Of a stretch of DNA of 64,000 bases, positions 44,590-55,164 are shown piece after piece. Where the stretch lies: the NCBI GenBank assembly GCA_034401795.1, contig CM067373.1, positions 37,731,443 through 37,795,442 on the forward strand. Direction: 5' to 3'. Origin of the DNA: Chaetoderma sp. LZ-2023a. Lineage: Eukaryota > Mollusca > Caudofoveata > Chaetodermatida > Chaetodermatidae. The notes under the pieces were generated by a model. The model made no database searches and was not told the DNA's origin. It saw only the letters and a program-made list of their open reading frames with translations. The number at the start of each line of letters is the position of its first letter. Within the stretch, counting starts at the first letter, position 1. The position numbers and the translations under genes were made by a program.

Positions 44590-44945
44590 GGTGGAATCGA
44601 TGTGACTGGAAGCCACTGCTGTCTCATCTAGCACTGGCTTCTGTTCAGATCTATTCCAAACATTAACAACCTAATCAGTCATTTAGTCGACAACTTTCTG
44701 TCGGATTCTCGTCGGTGCAACTATGGGCATGCTGACGAATCCATTCAACATTATTTGTTTCACTGCACCCTTTACGCAGATCAAAGAGATGATTTATCAA
44801 ATAACCGTATCTCAAACCTTATCTTACCCACACCTCTAACTGTTCAACATTTTTGTTTGGTAACACCAATGCGAATGAAGACTAATATTAATGTATCAGA
44901 ACTTCACTGTCAGTACATCAACTCAACTAGTCGCTTTAAATGATC
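44590..44945 (+). pseudogene. LINE ORF tail, copy 2
   Basis: The same segment again: CNYGHADESIQHYLFHCTLY then ADQRDDLSNN and SELHCQYINSTSRFK to the stop at 44941. It lies about 600 bases after copy 1 in the same orientation but is clearly diverged, so it is either an old tandem duplication or a separate insertion. Confidence 0.6.
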
Positions 44946-45087
44946 CTTCAGTTCTAATCTAAAATAGTCTAATTACTAATAACCATTAGTACACTGGCAC
45001 TCCATGGACTGCTCTTCGATATTTCTCCATGCATTGACCTCTCAATCTGGTTCGCTTCTATATTTTGGCAAGCTAGTGTGCTTAAGG

Positions 45088-45915
45088 ATTAACTGGCGAG
45101 TTTCTTACCTATCTTTGAACATGGCTGTCCGAGGGTGCCCCGTGTGAGAAGCCTTGGAAAGCATCTACCTCCAAGGACAGCGCGCGTACATGTTACTAGG
45201 TAAGACATCCAAGCTTGGTGGAAATCCGGATGCCCGACTTCGTAACCACATAAAACATCACAGGACAATGGCTACTTTTCACATAAGCAAATTTAATCAA
45301 CTGACCCGTCGTTGCGGTGGGGATTGGAGAGACGAATAGCCACCGTGAATGTCCTTCCCGAGAGGGCGTGGCAGATCCCATCATCTTGCCCAGACATTCT
45401 TACAGAATTCAGTGGAGATGCGCATCTCGCCCGTCACCAAGTCTTACAGAGCTAAACATTTGACCTGATGTTAGGTTTATACACAAGTTGCCCAATATGC
45501 ACTGCGGTGCAAGAAAGATCTAAGAGATACAAAAGATCAATAATTATAATATATTTTCGCAGTGCTTCCTACATTGGCAAGGATAATTAACTACTAGGTA
45601 TCAGAAGATACATGGGAGGTGTGTGTGACACCACACCTTGGTCATCACCGCTCGGAAACCTCCAATGGTTTCCCAGGGCCGGATCAGTCCATGGTGTGGA
45701 TAGGGATATCCAAACAATTAAGAAGCCATAAGGCTTAGTGGAACATGAAGAGAGACAATAACTTTATAGATATGAGGCCTTATAGGTAAGTTGCCCAATT
45801 TTACACAACCTTGCTAGAGTGCGGGGCTAGATTGCCGCAACAACCGGAAAAGAGGCGTACACTATATGTCTCCTAACGAAGAAATTGTCTAATCATATTA
45901 AACCTATCCTATCGA
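45088..45915 (+). repeat. diverged long repeat, copy 2 (possible solo LTR)
   Basis: Matches 930-1760 in the same orientation (see that entry). No gag or pol is found beside it here, so if it is an LTR it stands alone. Confidence 0.5.
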
Positions 45916-47240
45916 GCTGAATAGTCAGGTTTAGTCGGTAGCATGCCGGACTAAACAAAGTTGTAGCATGGACAGCGACCTTAGTGAAACGTGTTGGTGG
46001 CGGGAGAAAATGATGCATATATAATGTTGCTGTATAGTATTACCTAAATGCACTGCCTTCCTAAATTTTCTGTAAATAAACAAAACATACCAACGGATGG
46101 CTACTAGCCATATACTAAACTAACCAATACAAATAATAACAATGTGAATTGATCAAGATAATAATAATGGTACAGGTTGATAGACCTATTACAGTGTGGT
46201 TAGTGAAAACACCTTACAGTAAATAAAAATAACTATGAACAGATAAAGAAATTATAACTAGCGGTCCTATGACCGTTACGGTGCCTTTTAGTCATCGGGA
46301 CCGTTTACAAAGATAAAATACAATCATTAAAGTTGTAATTAACGGATTAATTAAGGATGTTATGTATAGTTGCTTGAATACTCGGTAGCCATTTTTAAGG
46401 ATGGGCTATCATGTTACTGAAATTGATGCGTCACTGTTGGAGTGACGTGAGTTGACACGTTCTCTGGAAGCTGGAAAGTTTCCGCATGTAGATTCCCGCA
46501 GACAGGAATCCTGCATGCTGATCCAGGACGGGAGCGGTGTGAACTCAGGACGGTAATCACAATATAAGAGTGTCTAACGAACGGTTAGTAAGTTCTACGA
46601 TAACATTACTGCTATGAGAAAGGTTCCCGTTCAATGACGGTAGGTATGAAAGTTGAGAACAACCCGTTAACTGGGAGGGTTGTTGAATACTGTTACAGAT
46701 ACATAACTAAGCTTAACGGTGCGGGGTACGTCAGTTAGCTCTTAAGACGTACCGGGCAAAGTTTACTTACTATGCTCACAAAGTTAAGAGACACACACGA
46801 CATGCAGTGCGGTGGTTGAATATCCACTTCGGCGTGGCAGGCAGATCCGGTGAGTCATCCACCAAAGAACATCGCTGCCTCTACATCTGTAGAATTATAT
46901 TTTTTAGGCCGTAGAAGGCCCCACCGCAATATATTGTTCCTTGTTGGTTCTTAATTAAATGTGAACAATATTATTTAAAGTTCTAATGCTGCCCCCGAAC
47001 GACTGTCCATGAGGTTACAAAATTTAAGTTGCGGTGGGTTGGAAAACTGCTGCAGTACTGTAACCACCGGAGAGAAACCAGCCGAAACAGAGGTGAATGC
47101 TTAATAACTGTCCTGCCTGGTACTCCACTACACATGTTATACACAGATTTTACCTTATCTGTTAATTTTGGAAAATAATCTAATTTGTTCTTTCTTAGAA
47201 TTATGTTGTTTATGTTTTACCTTTGCTTATTTTATAACAG
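45916..47240. other. intronic DNA before exon 4, nothing recognised
   Basis: No gene seen. Short inverted pairs occur (TTCCCGCAGACAGGAA at 46490; GGTACGTCAG / AGACGTACCGG at 46726-46752). Confidence 0.4.
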
Positions 47241-47376
47241 AATCTCTAAGAGCATTTAAAGAAAAGAATAAAATGGGCCGTTTTAATCCAGAGGAGCAAG
47301 CTAAAATTGAGGAAGCAAAATTAAAGAGAGATGGAGAGGAAAAAGAGAAGGCAGAAGGAATAAAAGTTGGGGACAG
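47241..47376 (+). CDS. TBCB: tubulin-folding cofactor B, coding exon 4
   Basis: The acceptor is TTTATAACAG and the donor GTAGGT. It enters after the first base of a codon and leaves after the second (136 bases). It encodes ESLRAFKEKNKMGRFNPEEQ and then AKIEEAKLKRDGEEKEKAEG, IKVGDR. This is the charged helical linker of TBCB (family pattern: R-x-F-K/L-x-x-x-K-x-G-R-F/Y-N-x-E-E, then an acidic/basic helix) and the I-x-V-G-x-R-C start of the CAP-Gly domain. The Arg codon is split with exon 5. Intron 4 is 10.6 kb and holds the Penelope-like fragments and DIRS copy C. Confidence 0.95.
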
Positions 47377-47649
47377 GTAGGTTATAAACTCATTATCAGG
47401 CAGATATCACACTTTAACTCTTATAATGGTCAAGAGTGAGAAAAAAAAAAAAATCAAAATATTTGCACCAGTAAACATGGTAAATGTTCATTTGCAGGCC
47501 CAGAGAAGACTACATTTAAAGAGTAGTTCTTTGAGAAGCTTGATTGCACTTGTTTGTCCTGATGCGAACTTGTACAAGTTTGAGTCTGGATGCCAATACA
47601 CAGTTTGGGCCTCGCTTTTATACTTTCCCAGATGCGGCTACACAGAATT
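47377..47649. other. start of intron 4 with a P2 half hairpin
   Basis: GTTCATTTGCAGGCCCAGAG and AAGACTACATTTAAAG at 47486-47520 are the left half of a P2 hairpin. Confidence 0.4.
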
Positions 47650-47900
47650 GTGTGACCAGAATTGATTTTGTAGCCAGAATAGACAATTTGTAGCCAGATT
47701 TTGGCTTGTGTAGCCTGATTCTCAAGTTGTGTAGCCGGGATTGGGTCATCCCGTAGCCAGATTGGCTTAGTGTATAGCCGGTAAGGGCAGCTAGTGTAGC
47801 CAGATTGGTGTGAAATTTGACAGGTGTAGCCAGATTACTTTGTTGTGTAGGCGGTACAACATTTCCTATGCTAAATGTAGCCGCATTTGTGCAGCTATTT
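47650..47900 (+). repeat. short-word array GTGTAGCCAGATT
   Basis: About ten copies of (T/G)GTAGCC(A/G)GATT or close variants near 47669, 47689, 47710, 47732, 47754, 47772, 47796, 47824, 47845 and 47877. Spacing is 18-32 bases and the sequence between copies varies. Confidence 0.75.
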
Positions 47901-48231
47901 CCAAAAAGGTTTTTGTTTTTAAAATTTTTTTGGCTATTGGCAACTGGCAGGTGACCGGTAGATCTATTATGGCTGATTTATAAATTTAAGTGTTAATTTA
48001 TGGTTTCCATAGTCGTGGTCTAGTGGAGAAGTATATTGGGAGTTAGATTGGCAAGTGAATACTGGTTTGTGTATTCGTTTCAGTGAGATCCTGACTCATA
48101 GCATGTCATACCAAGTTTGGTTATACTCATCAGAGGGGAAATGTTATATAGGTAGTGTATCTTGTCATCCAAGTTTTGGATGGTTAATTTAAACTAGTCA
48201 GAAAAGTAAAAAAAATGTTAAATTCTTACCT
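47901..48231. other. intronic DNA, nothing recognised
   Basis: No gene seen. Confidence 0.4.
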
Positions 48232-48908
48232 TTAATCCATTTGGTTAAGGATAAGTAGTAAGTTATCTGCGGACAGTGCGTCCTCTTCTCGTCTGGCCTC
48301 TTCTCCAGGGATAAGGAAATCTTCATCCTCGTTGTGATGTGAAAGCGGGAGGAAGGGGTCCTCCAAAGACAGGATATTTTGGTCTTCTAGAACATCGTCC
48401 TCGAGGGTTGGCCCGGAGACCCGTTGTCTGGACTGTTGTGACCAGGGTCGAATACTTAAGGGGGAGTGGCACTACTAATCAAATCCGACTTCGGTGATTC
48501 CCTGCAGCTAGATAGTGGGGAGGAAAAATCTGGTGGATTTACTAATTCTTGAATTGCTATCGGTAGAATATAACCATCCACAATTTTGTCCGCATCTGAG
48601 GGAGATCCAACAGGAGATGGTAGCGGTCTAGGTGAGCTAGACGGGCTTTGTCTCTGTGCTTCATCCACTGCTGCTTGATTTATGATTCTGTCAACATTGT
48701 TGGTTGAGATGATTAATTCTCCTGTTGTAGGGATAATCTTATGAACAGAGCCAAAATGTTTTCTTAAATCTTCTGTCGTGCAGTAGTGATGGTTGCACAG
48801 TTCGCAGAAGCAGAATCGCTTTTTCTCGTGTGTGGTTCTAATGTGACATCAGCGTGAAGCCCTATGAGCAAAGGTGTCCGTACAGAGAGGACAGATGAAT
48901 CTGTCCAT
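48232..48908 (-). pseudogene. two-C2H2-finger ORF, probable retroelement remnant
   Basis: From ATG (48908) the - strand reads MDRFICPLCTDTFAHRASR, a TGA stop, then CHIRTTHEKKRFCFCELCNH. The first finger is C-x2-C-x12-H-x4-H with the stop inside it, and the second (C-E-L-C ... H-F-G-S-V-H) has the same spacing. A Ser/Pro-rich stretch follows (SPSSSPRPLPSPVGSPSDAD), then PIAIQELVNPPDFSS to a stop at 48456. A second frame continues with acidic residues (LEDDVLEDQN, HNEDEDFLIPGEE) to 48232, where the sequence reads AAAG|GTAAGA, a good splice donor on the - strand. This x12-x4 finger spacing is common at the N-terminus of some retrotransposon proteins, but no RT follows. It starts 80-90 bases after the 3' end of the Penelope-like fragment on the same strand. 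Function unknown. Confidence 0.45.
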
Positions 48909-48989
48909 TACTCACTAATGACTGATTTGAGTATGCTTGTTGGGACGCTGGTGTAGGGCAACGCATACGTGTCTGTGACGTAATTTGAA

Positions 48990-50225
48990 GTGTGAAATCA
49001 GGTTATGGCATCATAAGCGTGACCAAGGGTGGGAAGTCTTGGTAACCGAGTAATCAATTAAATGTTTTACTACCAAAGGTAGACAAAGGTTACCATTCTG
49101 TGTGATTGATGCCTATTGGGTCCATACAATGTAGTTGATGGATCCAGAATTTTTCACGGTCCTTGCGGAAAGCGGTGGCTTTCATGCTATCGGGATCGTG
49201 ATGTAACACCTCAATGATTCTGTGATTGACATCTGTGGGTCCGTGGTTGGGAAGATTAAAATGTTGTGCTACAGGTGTGTATATGTTATTTTTTATATCC
49301 CTCATGTGTTCTTTTATGCGCACCTGGAATTCTCGTTTGGTTTCACCTACATATTGTTTTGAGCATTTTTTGCAGGTAAGTAGGTAGATGACATTCATGG
49401 TGTGACAGAATGTGTTTGTTTTGATAAAATATTTTAGCCCAGTGCGTGAGCTTTTAAAACTTTGTGCTATTCAAGTTTTGGCAGAATGAGCAGTTATTTT
49501 TGGCACATGGATGTATAGAGGTCACTATACTTTTCCCTTGTTGTCCAAATTTCCTTGGGTCTATGAATTTAGCTGTGACCAATGTATACTTGATGGATTG
49601 ATTGCGTTTGTGGCCGAATATGGGTGTCTCTGTAAATGTTGCCTGACATTTTGGGCTGGACTGTAGTTGTGGCCAATGGCGTTTGATTATTTTTTAAGCT
49701 AGTTTGCTATGTTGATGGAAATCAGTGATACACGGTATCCTAGTGTTGATTTCCTTAGTTGATTTTGGCAGGAGTAAGTCTGTGCGGTTTTGTTGCATCG
49801 CTTTGTGTAAGCTGGAGATAAGGTTATCTGTTAGGTATCCTCTTGTGGTATAGTGGTGTACCATTTCGTGTGTGTTTTTGAGAAAATCTGTTTCTCTACT
49901 GCAGATTCTCCGCAGTCTCAAGAATTGTCTGTAGGGGCTTGCTTGTTTAGAAGACTCAGGGTGAGCTGATGAATAATGTAGATACCCATGTGTATCTGTT
50001 GGTTTTGTGTAGAGATCGAAGCCTAGGTGTCTATTTGGGAGAATAAACACTTTAGTATTAAAAAAATTGATGGATTCTGTGGATTGTTCTGCTGTGAATT
50101 TGATGGTCCGGTGCGCGTTGTTCATATGTGTTATGAATTTCGCCAGTGAGTCGGATCCTTTGGTCCAGATTATGAAAATATCATCGATGTAGCGGTAGAG
50201 CTGGGCGGTATTGACCACGGTATAC
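48990..50225 (-). pseudogene. Penelope-like element: RT C-terminus and GIY-YIG endonuclease
   Basis: The RT part (50218 to 49694) has the catalytic LYRYIDDIFIIW motif near its start, then INFFNTKVFI, YLHYSSAHPESSK and RQFLRLRRICSRETDFL, a typical Penelope-type order. After a stop and a decayed linker come FIKTNTFCHTMNVIYLLTC, KKCSKQYVGETKREFQVRIK and EHMRDIK (49398 down). This is a GIY-YIG domain with NVIYL and KQYVGET, ending FWIHQLHCMDPIGINHTEW at 49090. The 5' part of the RT (motifs 1-A-B) is missing. Such elements copy RNA into DNA and nick targets with GIY-YIG. Non-functional. Confidence 0.88.
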
Positions 50226-50254
50226 CGTCATCTGAGGTTGAGGCTACACTGTTT

Positions 50255-50520
50255 TGCAGCTGCTTTTATAGTTTTTGTGGCCGGTTACGGGAGCTCTACT
50301 CTTGTACCCGGTCTGAAAATTGACGGTTATGTGTAACCGGCGAAACCAGAATGTAACCGGCTGAACTGTTTTGATTGTTCTTGTAACCGTTAATAGTCGC
50401 CGCGTAACCGTTAATTTATGAAATTCTTTCTTGGTTACCGTAACCGTTAAAACTGAGAAAGAGATTTTGTAATCGGGAAATTTTTGTGTAACCGTTAAAG
50501 TTTTTTTTTGTAACTGGGAA
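50255..50520 (+). repeat. short-word array GTGTAACCGTTAA
   Basis: About ten copies of GTAACCG(G/T)(T/C)(T/A)AA or variants near 50265, 50311, 50331, 50352, 50383, 50404, 50440, 50469, 50487 and 50507. Spacing is about 18-45 bases and the sequence between varies. Confidence 0.7.
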
Positions 50521-50689
50521 TTTGTTTTCCCTTGGAAATTTTTTCACTTTGTAAAATTTTCAACGTTTTTTTTATTTTTAGTGGTTGGTTTTAAGTATCA
50601 ACGTTTGCTGTGTTGACAGACTTTTTGTGGGGTTTTTTTTGTCAAATTTTGATTTTTCTACTTATATTGTGTGTAACATAGCTTAAAGC

Positions 50690-51257
50690 TAACATGGACT
50701 GTTCCAATGTTAGGAAACACCTTCACTACAAAACCTATGTTTTGGCTACAGACGTAATCCCACAATTAAGGATACTCTAGTAAAAGCCAGATTTGAATTT
50801 CCCGCCAAAGCAGGCATACAAGGAAAAACTTCTAAACCCTATTGATCCATGCACAAGAAAAAAATTGCTTTTTTTGTCACAAAATGGACAATACGCGCTA
50901 CTTCACCAGTACACACATGGGCCTTAAATACAGGTGTACGGTCAAAACCGATTGCGACACACGCAATGTTGTCTACTTACATACCTGCATACGATGCAAA
51001 AAACAGTATGTGGGAGAAACAAAACGGGAGTTCCACATACGAATCAATGAACATCTCAGGGATATCAAAAAACACAAGGATTCCCCTGTAGCACATCATT
51101 TTAATTTGCCCACACACACACAGGACAAGACATGTCCTTTAAAATTATACATGTTCTTCCTCATGACCCAGAGAAAACACATATACGTAAAGAACAAGAG
51201 AAGTACTGGATACACCAACTACACACGCTAGATCCCGTGGGGATCAATCATGCGGAC
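50690..51257 (+). pseudogene. Penelope-like element tail with GIY-YIG, + strand
   Basis: GYRRNPTIKDTLVKARFEFP and AKAGIQGKTSKPY lie near 50750-50840 in mixed frames. They are followed by the Cys pair EKNCFFCHKM, GLKYRCTVKTDCDTRNVVYL, RCKKQYVGETKREFHIRINE and HLRDIKKHKDSPVAHHFNLP. A shift near 51130 leads to QEKYWIHQLHTLDPVGINHAD. The last codon before DIRS copy C is GAC (51255-51257). After copy C, TGG TGA follows at 54831, so the ORF would end HADW-stop. It is a second, distinct Penelope-type copy, opposite in strand to the one at 48990-50225. Confidence 0.85.
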
Positions 51258-51480
51258 TGAAGGAAATTTCAATTTCCCTTTCTCCGAGATCTAACAATAC
51301 TTACCATTCTATTACTTCTGATAACAAGCTAGGAAGCTAGCTGGCTCTAGGAATCTAGATTTAGTAAGCTTTACCGTGTACCCGGTTCCCAACAAACGGG
51401 TACCAATCTGCGAGCGAGGCTCATATTGTTTGCATAGCTACCAAACAAGAGAATACCTATGGCTTGCCTCCATGGGGCTG
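51258..51480 (-). repeat. right inverted repeat of DIRS copy C
   Basis: TGAAGGAAATTTCAATTTCC, CAATACTTACCATTCTATTA, AAGCTAGCTGGCTCTAGG, then GTTTGCATAGCTACC. Complementary to 54670-54830 apart from the outermost bases. Confidence 0.8.
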
Positions 51481-51496
51481 GGAGGCAGGGTCCGTA

Positions 51497-51597
51497 ATAG
51501 AATGGTAAGTATTGTTAGATCTCGGAGAAAGAGAAATTGAAATTTCCTTCATTCTCCTTCGATCAATACTTACCATTCTATTACTTCTGATAACACC
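51497..51597 (-). repeat. internal complementary region of DIRS copy C
   Basis: On the + strand AATAGAATGGTAAGTATTG, then TCTCGGAGAAAGAG to CTTCA (51551), then TTCTCCTTCGATCAATACTT. This joins complements of both outer ends. Confidence 0.85.
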
Positions 51598-51599
51598 AG

Positions 51600-52119
51600 A
51601 TTTAAACAGTAACCTGGTGGGACGGGGCAAGCCTACAAATTGTTTCTTTTGCCCCTGGAGAAAGATCTTAGACTTAAACTTGACATAGAGAGACCTAAAA
51701 GGACTGACAAGTTTAGGGACCGAATCACATTCGCATCACACACACACACACACACACCCCACCCCACACACACACCCACCCACCCCCGCCTTTTTCTCCT
51801 AAAAAAAGGGACAGAATTCATGAACATGCATCTTGCCTGAAACACGAATATGCTAAGAGGGTTAACTGCACTTTGCATATATTAGCCTGGGAATGAGCAT
51901 GAATATATAATATGAATGATCATGATATATAAACATAATACAAAAAACTGTTAAACTTGAATTACCTTATGATTATTGGATTTCAGACGTGGAGCCTTCA
52001 ACCAAGCACTTGTTCGACCATCCGTGACAATATTGGCTGTAATCCTCTCGCTTGACCATGTCTGTTCCATAACTTTTGCTTTTTCAAGTACCAAAAGGGA
52101 GAACAGTGTGGTCATTTAA
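51600..52119. other. DIRS copy C 3' untranslated region with CA-rich insertion
   Basis: Matches copies A and B reversed. Here the G-run region carries (CA)n and CCCACC repeats (51735-51790). No gene. Confidence 0.6.
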
Positions 52120-53045
52120 CTATCGTCTCAAAACAGCTAAAGCGAGCGGATTGGCGGAGTCTGACACATCCCTCATATAGTAATCCGTGAAAGAGGACTC
52201 ACAGTGTCATTGTGCAACAGCCATGATGTCCTCTAACGGAACACCATTGTAGAGGGCGGTCGAGGCGCCTATTCCTCTGACATCGTGTGCCCTTACGCAT
52301 TGCACCTGGTGCCCAGTCGCAATCTCGTGGGTAGTTTGGATGCATTCTACCACCCAACGAGAGATAGAATCCATGGATGCGGCGCCATATGGCTTCTTAT
52401 GGCAGATAAACAGATGTCTATCATTCGACCGTAATGAGTCCGTCCGTTTTTTGCACTTAGTCAAAGCACGGACTGGGCACCAGACACTGACATCACGATC
52501 AAACCTAGTTAGTTTCGGTATAATGAGCGGTTTGCCGGGATATTTCAGATTGATTCTTTGACATAAACTCTGCTCTTGGCAGTAGTCGCAGACCCTCTCC
52601 GGAGACAATAAATCGTTCCCTCTGCTGAAAGCGCATGGATCTCACTGCGCCTTCTCGCTGAGGAAGCTGCCAATAGAAAAACCGCATTTAGAGTCAAATG
52701 TTTTAGACTAGCCGAACCCAAGGGTTCAAAAGGGTGCTTGGCCAGTACATTAAGCACTAAAGATAGACTCCAGGCTGGAATGACTACCGGTTGTCTTGGT
52801 CGGAGATTGCTCATTCCCTTCACCATCACATTTAACTGGGCCACCTCTGGACTTTCCCTGTTGGCTAGACATGGGATAACTGATGCCAAAGCTGACTTGT
52901 ATCCAGCAATTGTGACAGAAGCTAGTCCTGAATAGAACAGCCCACAGAGAAAGTCTACTATTTGCTGAATAGTGGATTGAAAGGTATCACTACCCTTTCC
53001 TTCACACCACTCTGCAAATTTGTTAACCTTGTGGTTATATGACTT
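52120..53045 (-). pseudogene. DIRS tyrosine recombinase, copy C, broken
   Basis: Read on the - strand it keeps ASSARRRSEIHALSAE (first Arg), CVRAHDVRGIGASTALYNGV (HxxR) and SSFTDYYMRDVSD (Tyr). A TGA replaces the Trp of the W-H block (after IMAVAQ), and there is a shift near 52600. The N-terminus is lost: about 130 bases are missing near 53045, where B has the ATG region. Confidence 0.82.
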
Positions 53046-54130
53046 AAATGTTCAGAATTTCGGGTAACTGCGCTGGATTGTCCACCAGAAGATCCATGAA
53101 CCAATATGGTGCTATTAGCAGGACCAGGCATGGTTCCTCTCTGATCTTCACCAAAATCTTCGGCAGAAGAATGGTGGACGGATACGCGTAACTGGGCATC
53201 GCTCTCCAGCTTATCGCCAGAGCGTCTGTATTGATGGCATTTGGATCTGGAATCGGCGAGACATAAGTCATGATTTGAGCATTTTCCTTTGTGGCGAACA
53301 AGTCCACGTTTGGTTTTCCCCAATACTCAAAGATCCTGTGAAGAACTGGAGGGTTGAGAGACCATTCTGTTGGCAGAATCCTCTGTCTGCGAGACAAAGC
53401 ATCCGCCAGAATGTTCAATCATCCAGGAATGTGAGCTGCTTTCAAAACAACTGAGTAATTCCTGCACCATTGAATCAAGTGCCACATCTTCACACACAGT
53501 GTGGGTGACCTGGTCCCGCCTTGGCGATTTATGTATGATACTACTGTTGAGTTGTCCGACCGTATCAATATCACCTTGCCCCTGACTTTTGGAAGAAACC
53601 TTTCCAATGCCAGTTCCACTGCCATCATTTCCAACAGATTGATATGCAGCTGGCTCTCTTGAAGAGTCAATGTGCCCGAGACCTGGTGTTCTCCCAGGCA
53701 GGCCCCCCCCCCCACACCTCCAGCGATGCATCCGTTTACACGAATAGCTGGGGGCGGGGTAGGTGCAGCAAAACTCCTACTAGGAGATTCTGACGCTTTT
53801 TCCACCATACAAGATGCGACATTATTGGCTCCAAAACTGGTACCAGCTTTGACACGGGTTCTGTTCTCCATTTCCACAGAGACATCAGATACAACTGGAT
53901 AGGTCTTCACATCAGAGCAGCGTACAGGATTACCTGCTCCATGGAGACCAGCATGCCCAGCATCTGAAGAAACCGCCTCGCCTGAATGTGGTTTCCCAAT
54001 CGAAAATTCTTGAGGATGGCTAACAGAGACACCACTCTGGGCTCTGACGGGTACACCCTGCCTTCCTCGATATCGAATCGCATCCCCAAATAAATGAGCA
54101 CTTTGAACTCCACGCACCCAGCAGTCATCC
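52958..54130 (-). pseudogene. DIRS RT end and RNase H, copy C
   Basis: It starts inside RT (YLGMRFDIEEGRVYPSEPRV) directly after a gag piece, so RT motifs 1 to C are deleted. RNase H has EMMAVELALERFLPKV, LIRSDNSTVVSYINRQGGT and NILADALSRRQR, but the first Asp region is disrupted by a C-run near 53704. KPNVDLFATKENAQIMTYVS follows. Several frames are needed. Confidence 0.82.
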
Positions 54131-54669
54131 TCAGTGACCGCTGGCACCACACCATATCTGTCGTATTCCCCACGGGGAATACGGCACCTTGTCCGCACCT
54201 CCCTGGAGGCTGCAGGGAGCTGACTCTTCATCAAGAGTTGCTTGCTATGAATAGCATCTAACAACTCTTTAAACCAATGGACTGGATCCGAGCCACAGGC
54301 AGGACCCCTGTCCTAATCGATGCAACCAACGGACGGGGTGTGTCTTCCTCGGCCGTGGCCGAAACCACAGATGGGTCCACCCTGGCTAGCCAAGCCAAGC
54401 CTCGGACCAGTCTGTCTCCGAAGAAGACACTCCCGTGAATACATCACCCATTGATGTATTCACGGTTCTACCAGCCGTGGCCTCCCGGCTAGGAGCCACA
54501 GCTGTTAAGCCAGAAACACTGGTACCATACAGTTCTGCCACCACCGGTTCATGGAGTAGGCCCGCACGGTAAACCGTGCGGACCCGTAGCGGTTATGGAA
54601 CCGTGGCTATACACGGGTGCCAATGGCACCCCATGTGTAACCGCCGGACCAGGCGAGATAGGTGTGTAC
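54131..54669 (-). pseudogene. DIRS gag remnant, copy C
   Basis: On the - strand fragments collinear with copies A and B are readable: the VTGVA..AWYTPISPGPAV-like block (54640-54700), LARVDPSVV-like (54370-54400) and SIRTGVLPVARIQSI-like (54270-54320). It joins the RT remnant at a deletion near 54120. The Cys finger is absent. Confidence 0.65.
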
Positions 54670-54830
54670 CAAGCCTGGCAGGCAACACCCATCACCGTGT
54701 CAGTTGGTGGCAAACCGGGTACACGGTTCCAGGAGCCGGTAAAGCTTACTAAATCTAGATTCCTAAAGCCAGCTAGCTTCCTAGCTTGTTATCAGAAATA
54801 ATAGAATGGTAAGTATTGATCGAAGGAGAA
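54670..54830 (-). repeat. left inverted repeat of DIRS copy C
   Basis: GGGTACACGGTTCCAGGAGC, TAAAGCTTACTAAATCTAG, GAATGGTAAGTATTGATCGA and AGGAGAA at the very end (54830). Confidence 0.8.
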
Positions 54831-54845
54831 TGGTGATTCCTTTAA

Positions 54846-55153
54846 TAGGTAATAGTGTTTACATTTATGAGAGTCTCTTGAGCAATTGGAAGACTTGAGC
54901 CAGTGTGTCTTTTCTGTATGGACGCCTGTCCTGTTTGCCCTGTGTCTGTCTCCTGAGTGGTGGACGTCTCTGGCCTAACTCGCGGTGGGATGTATCTGAA
55001 CGTTGCCGTTAGGTTGGCTGGCGGTTTATTGATAGAAATGGACGCTTCAAGTTTGTCTAATTGTAGAAGCGTACGTGCATGTTTGCATGCACTGTTGCGC
55101 CACTGGTGGTAAGCCTGTACATGTTCTTCTGGGATACAAGTACAACTAGCACC
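54846..55153 (-). pseudogene. unrecognised open frame beside Penelope-like tails
   Basis: A stop-free - strand frame of about 100 codons, without an ATG at its start. It has a Trp/Cys/His-containing beginning (EEHVQAYHQWRNSACKHART), LLQLDKLEASISINKPPA, NLTATFRYIPPRVRPETST and a Thr/Gln-rich end (TQETDTGQTGQ). It lies between DIRS copy C and the Penelope-like tails, antisense to them. I do not recognise it; it could be the N-terminal part of another Penelope-type ORF. Confidence 0.3.
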
Positions 55154-55164
55154 AAGCTACGCCA

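Larger units (their letters stand above)
51258..54830 (-). mobile_element. DIRS-like element, copy C, internally deleted, second subfamily
   Basis: 3.57 kb on the - strand. It has both inverted repeats (54670-54830 and 51258-51480), the internal complementary region (51497-51597), a gag remnant, a short RT piece, RNase H and a tyrosine recombinase. Its terminal words differ from A and B (TTACCATTCTATTACTTCTG, against TCACCATTCTGTTACTTCTG), so it is a separate subfamily. The gag-to-RT junction near 54120 is a large deletion. Confidence 0.9.

Noticed and set aside
47650-50520. CRISPR-like repeat-spacer pattern in the GTAGCC/GTAACC arrays
   Set aside because: Repeats are too short and variable, spacers are uneven, and the DNA is clearly eukaryotic with introns.
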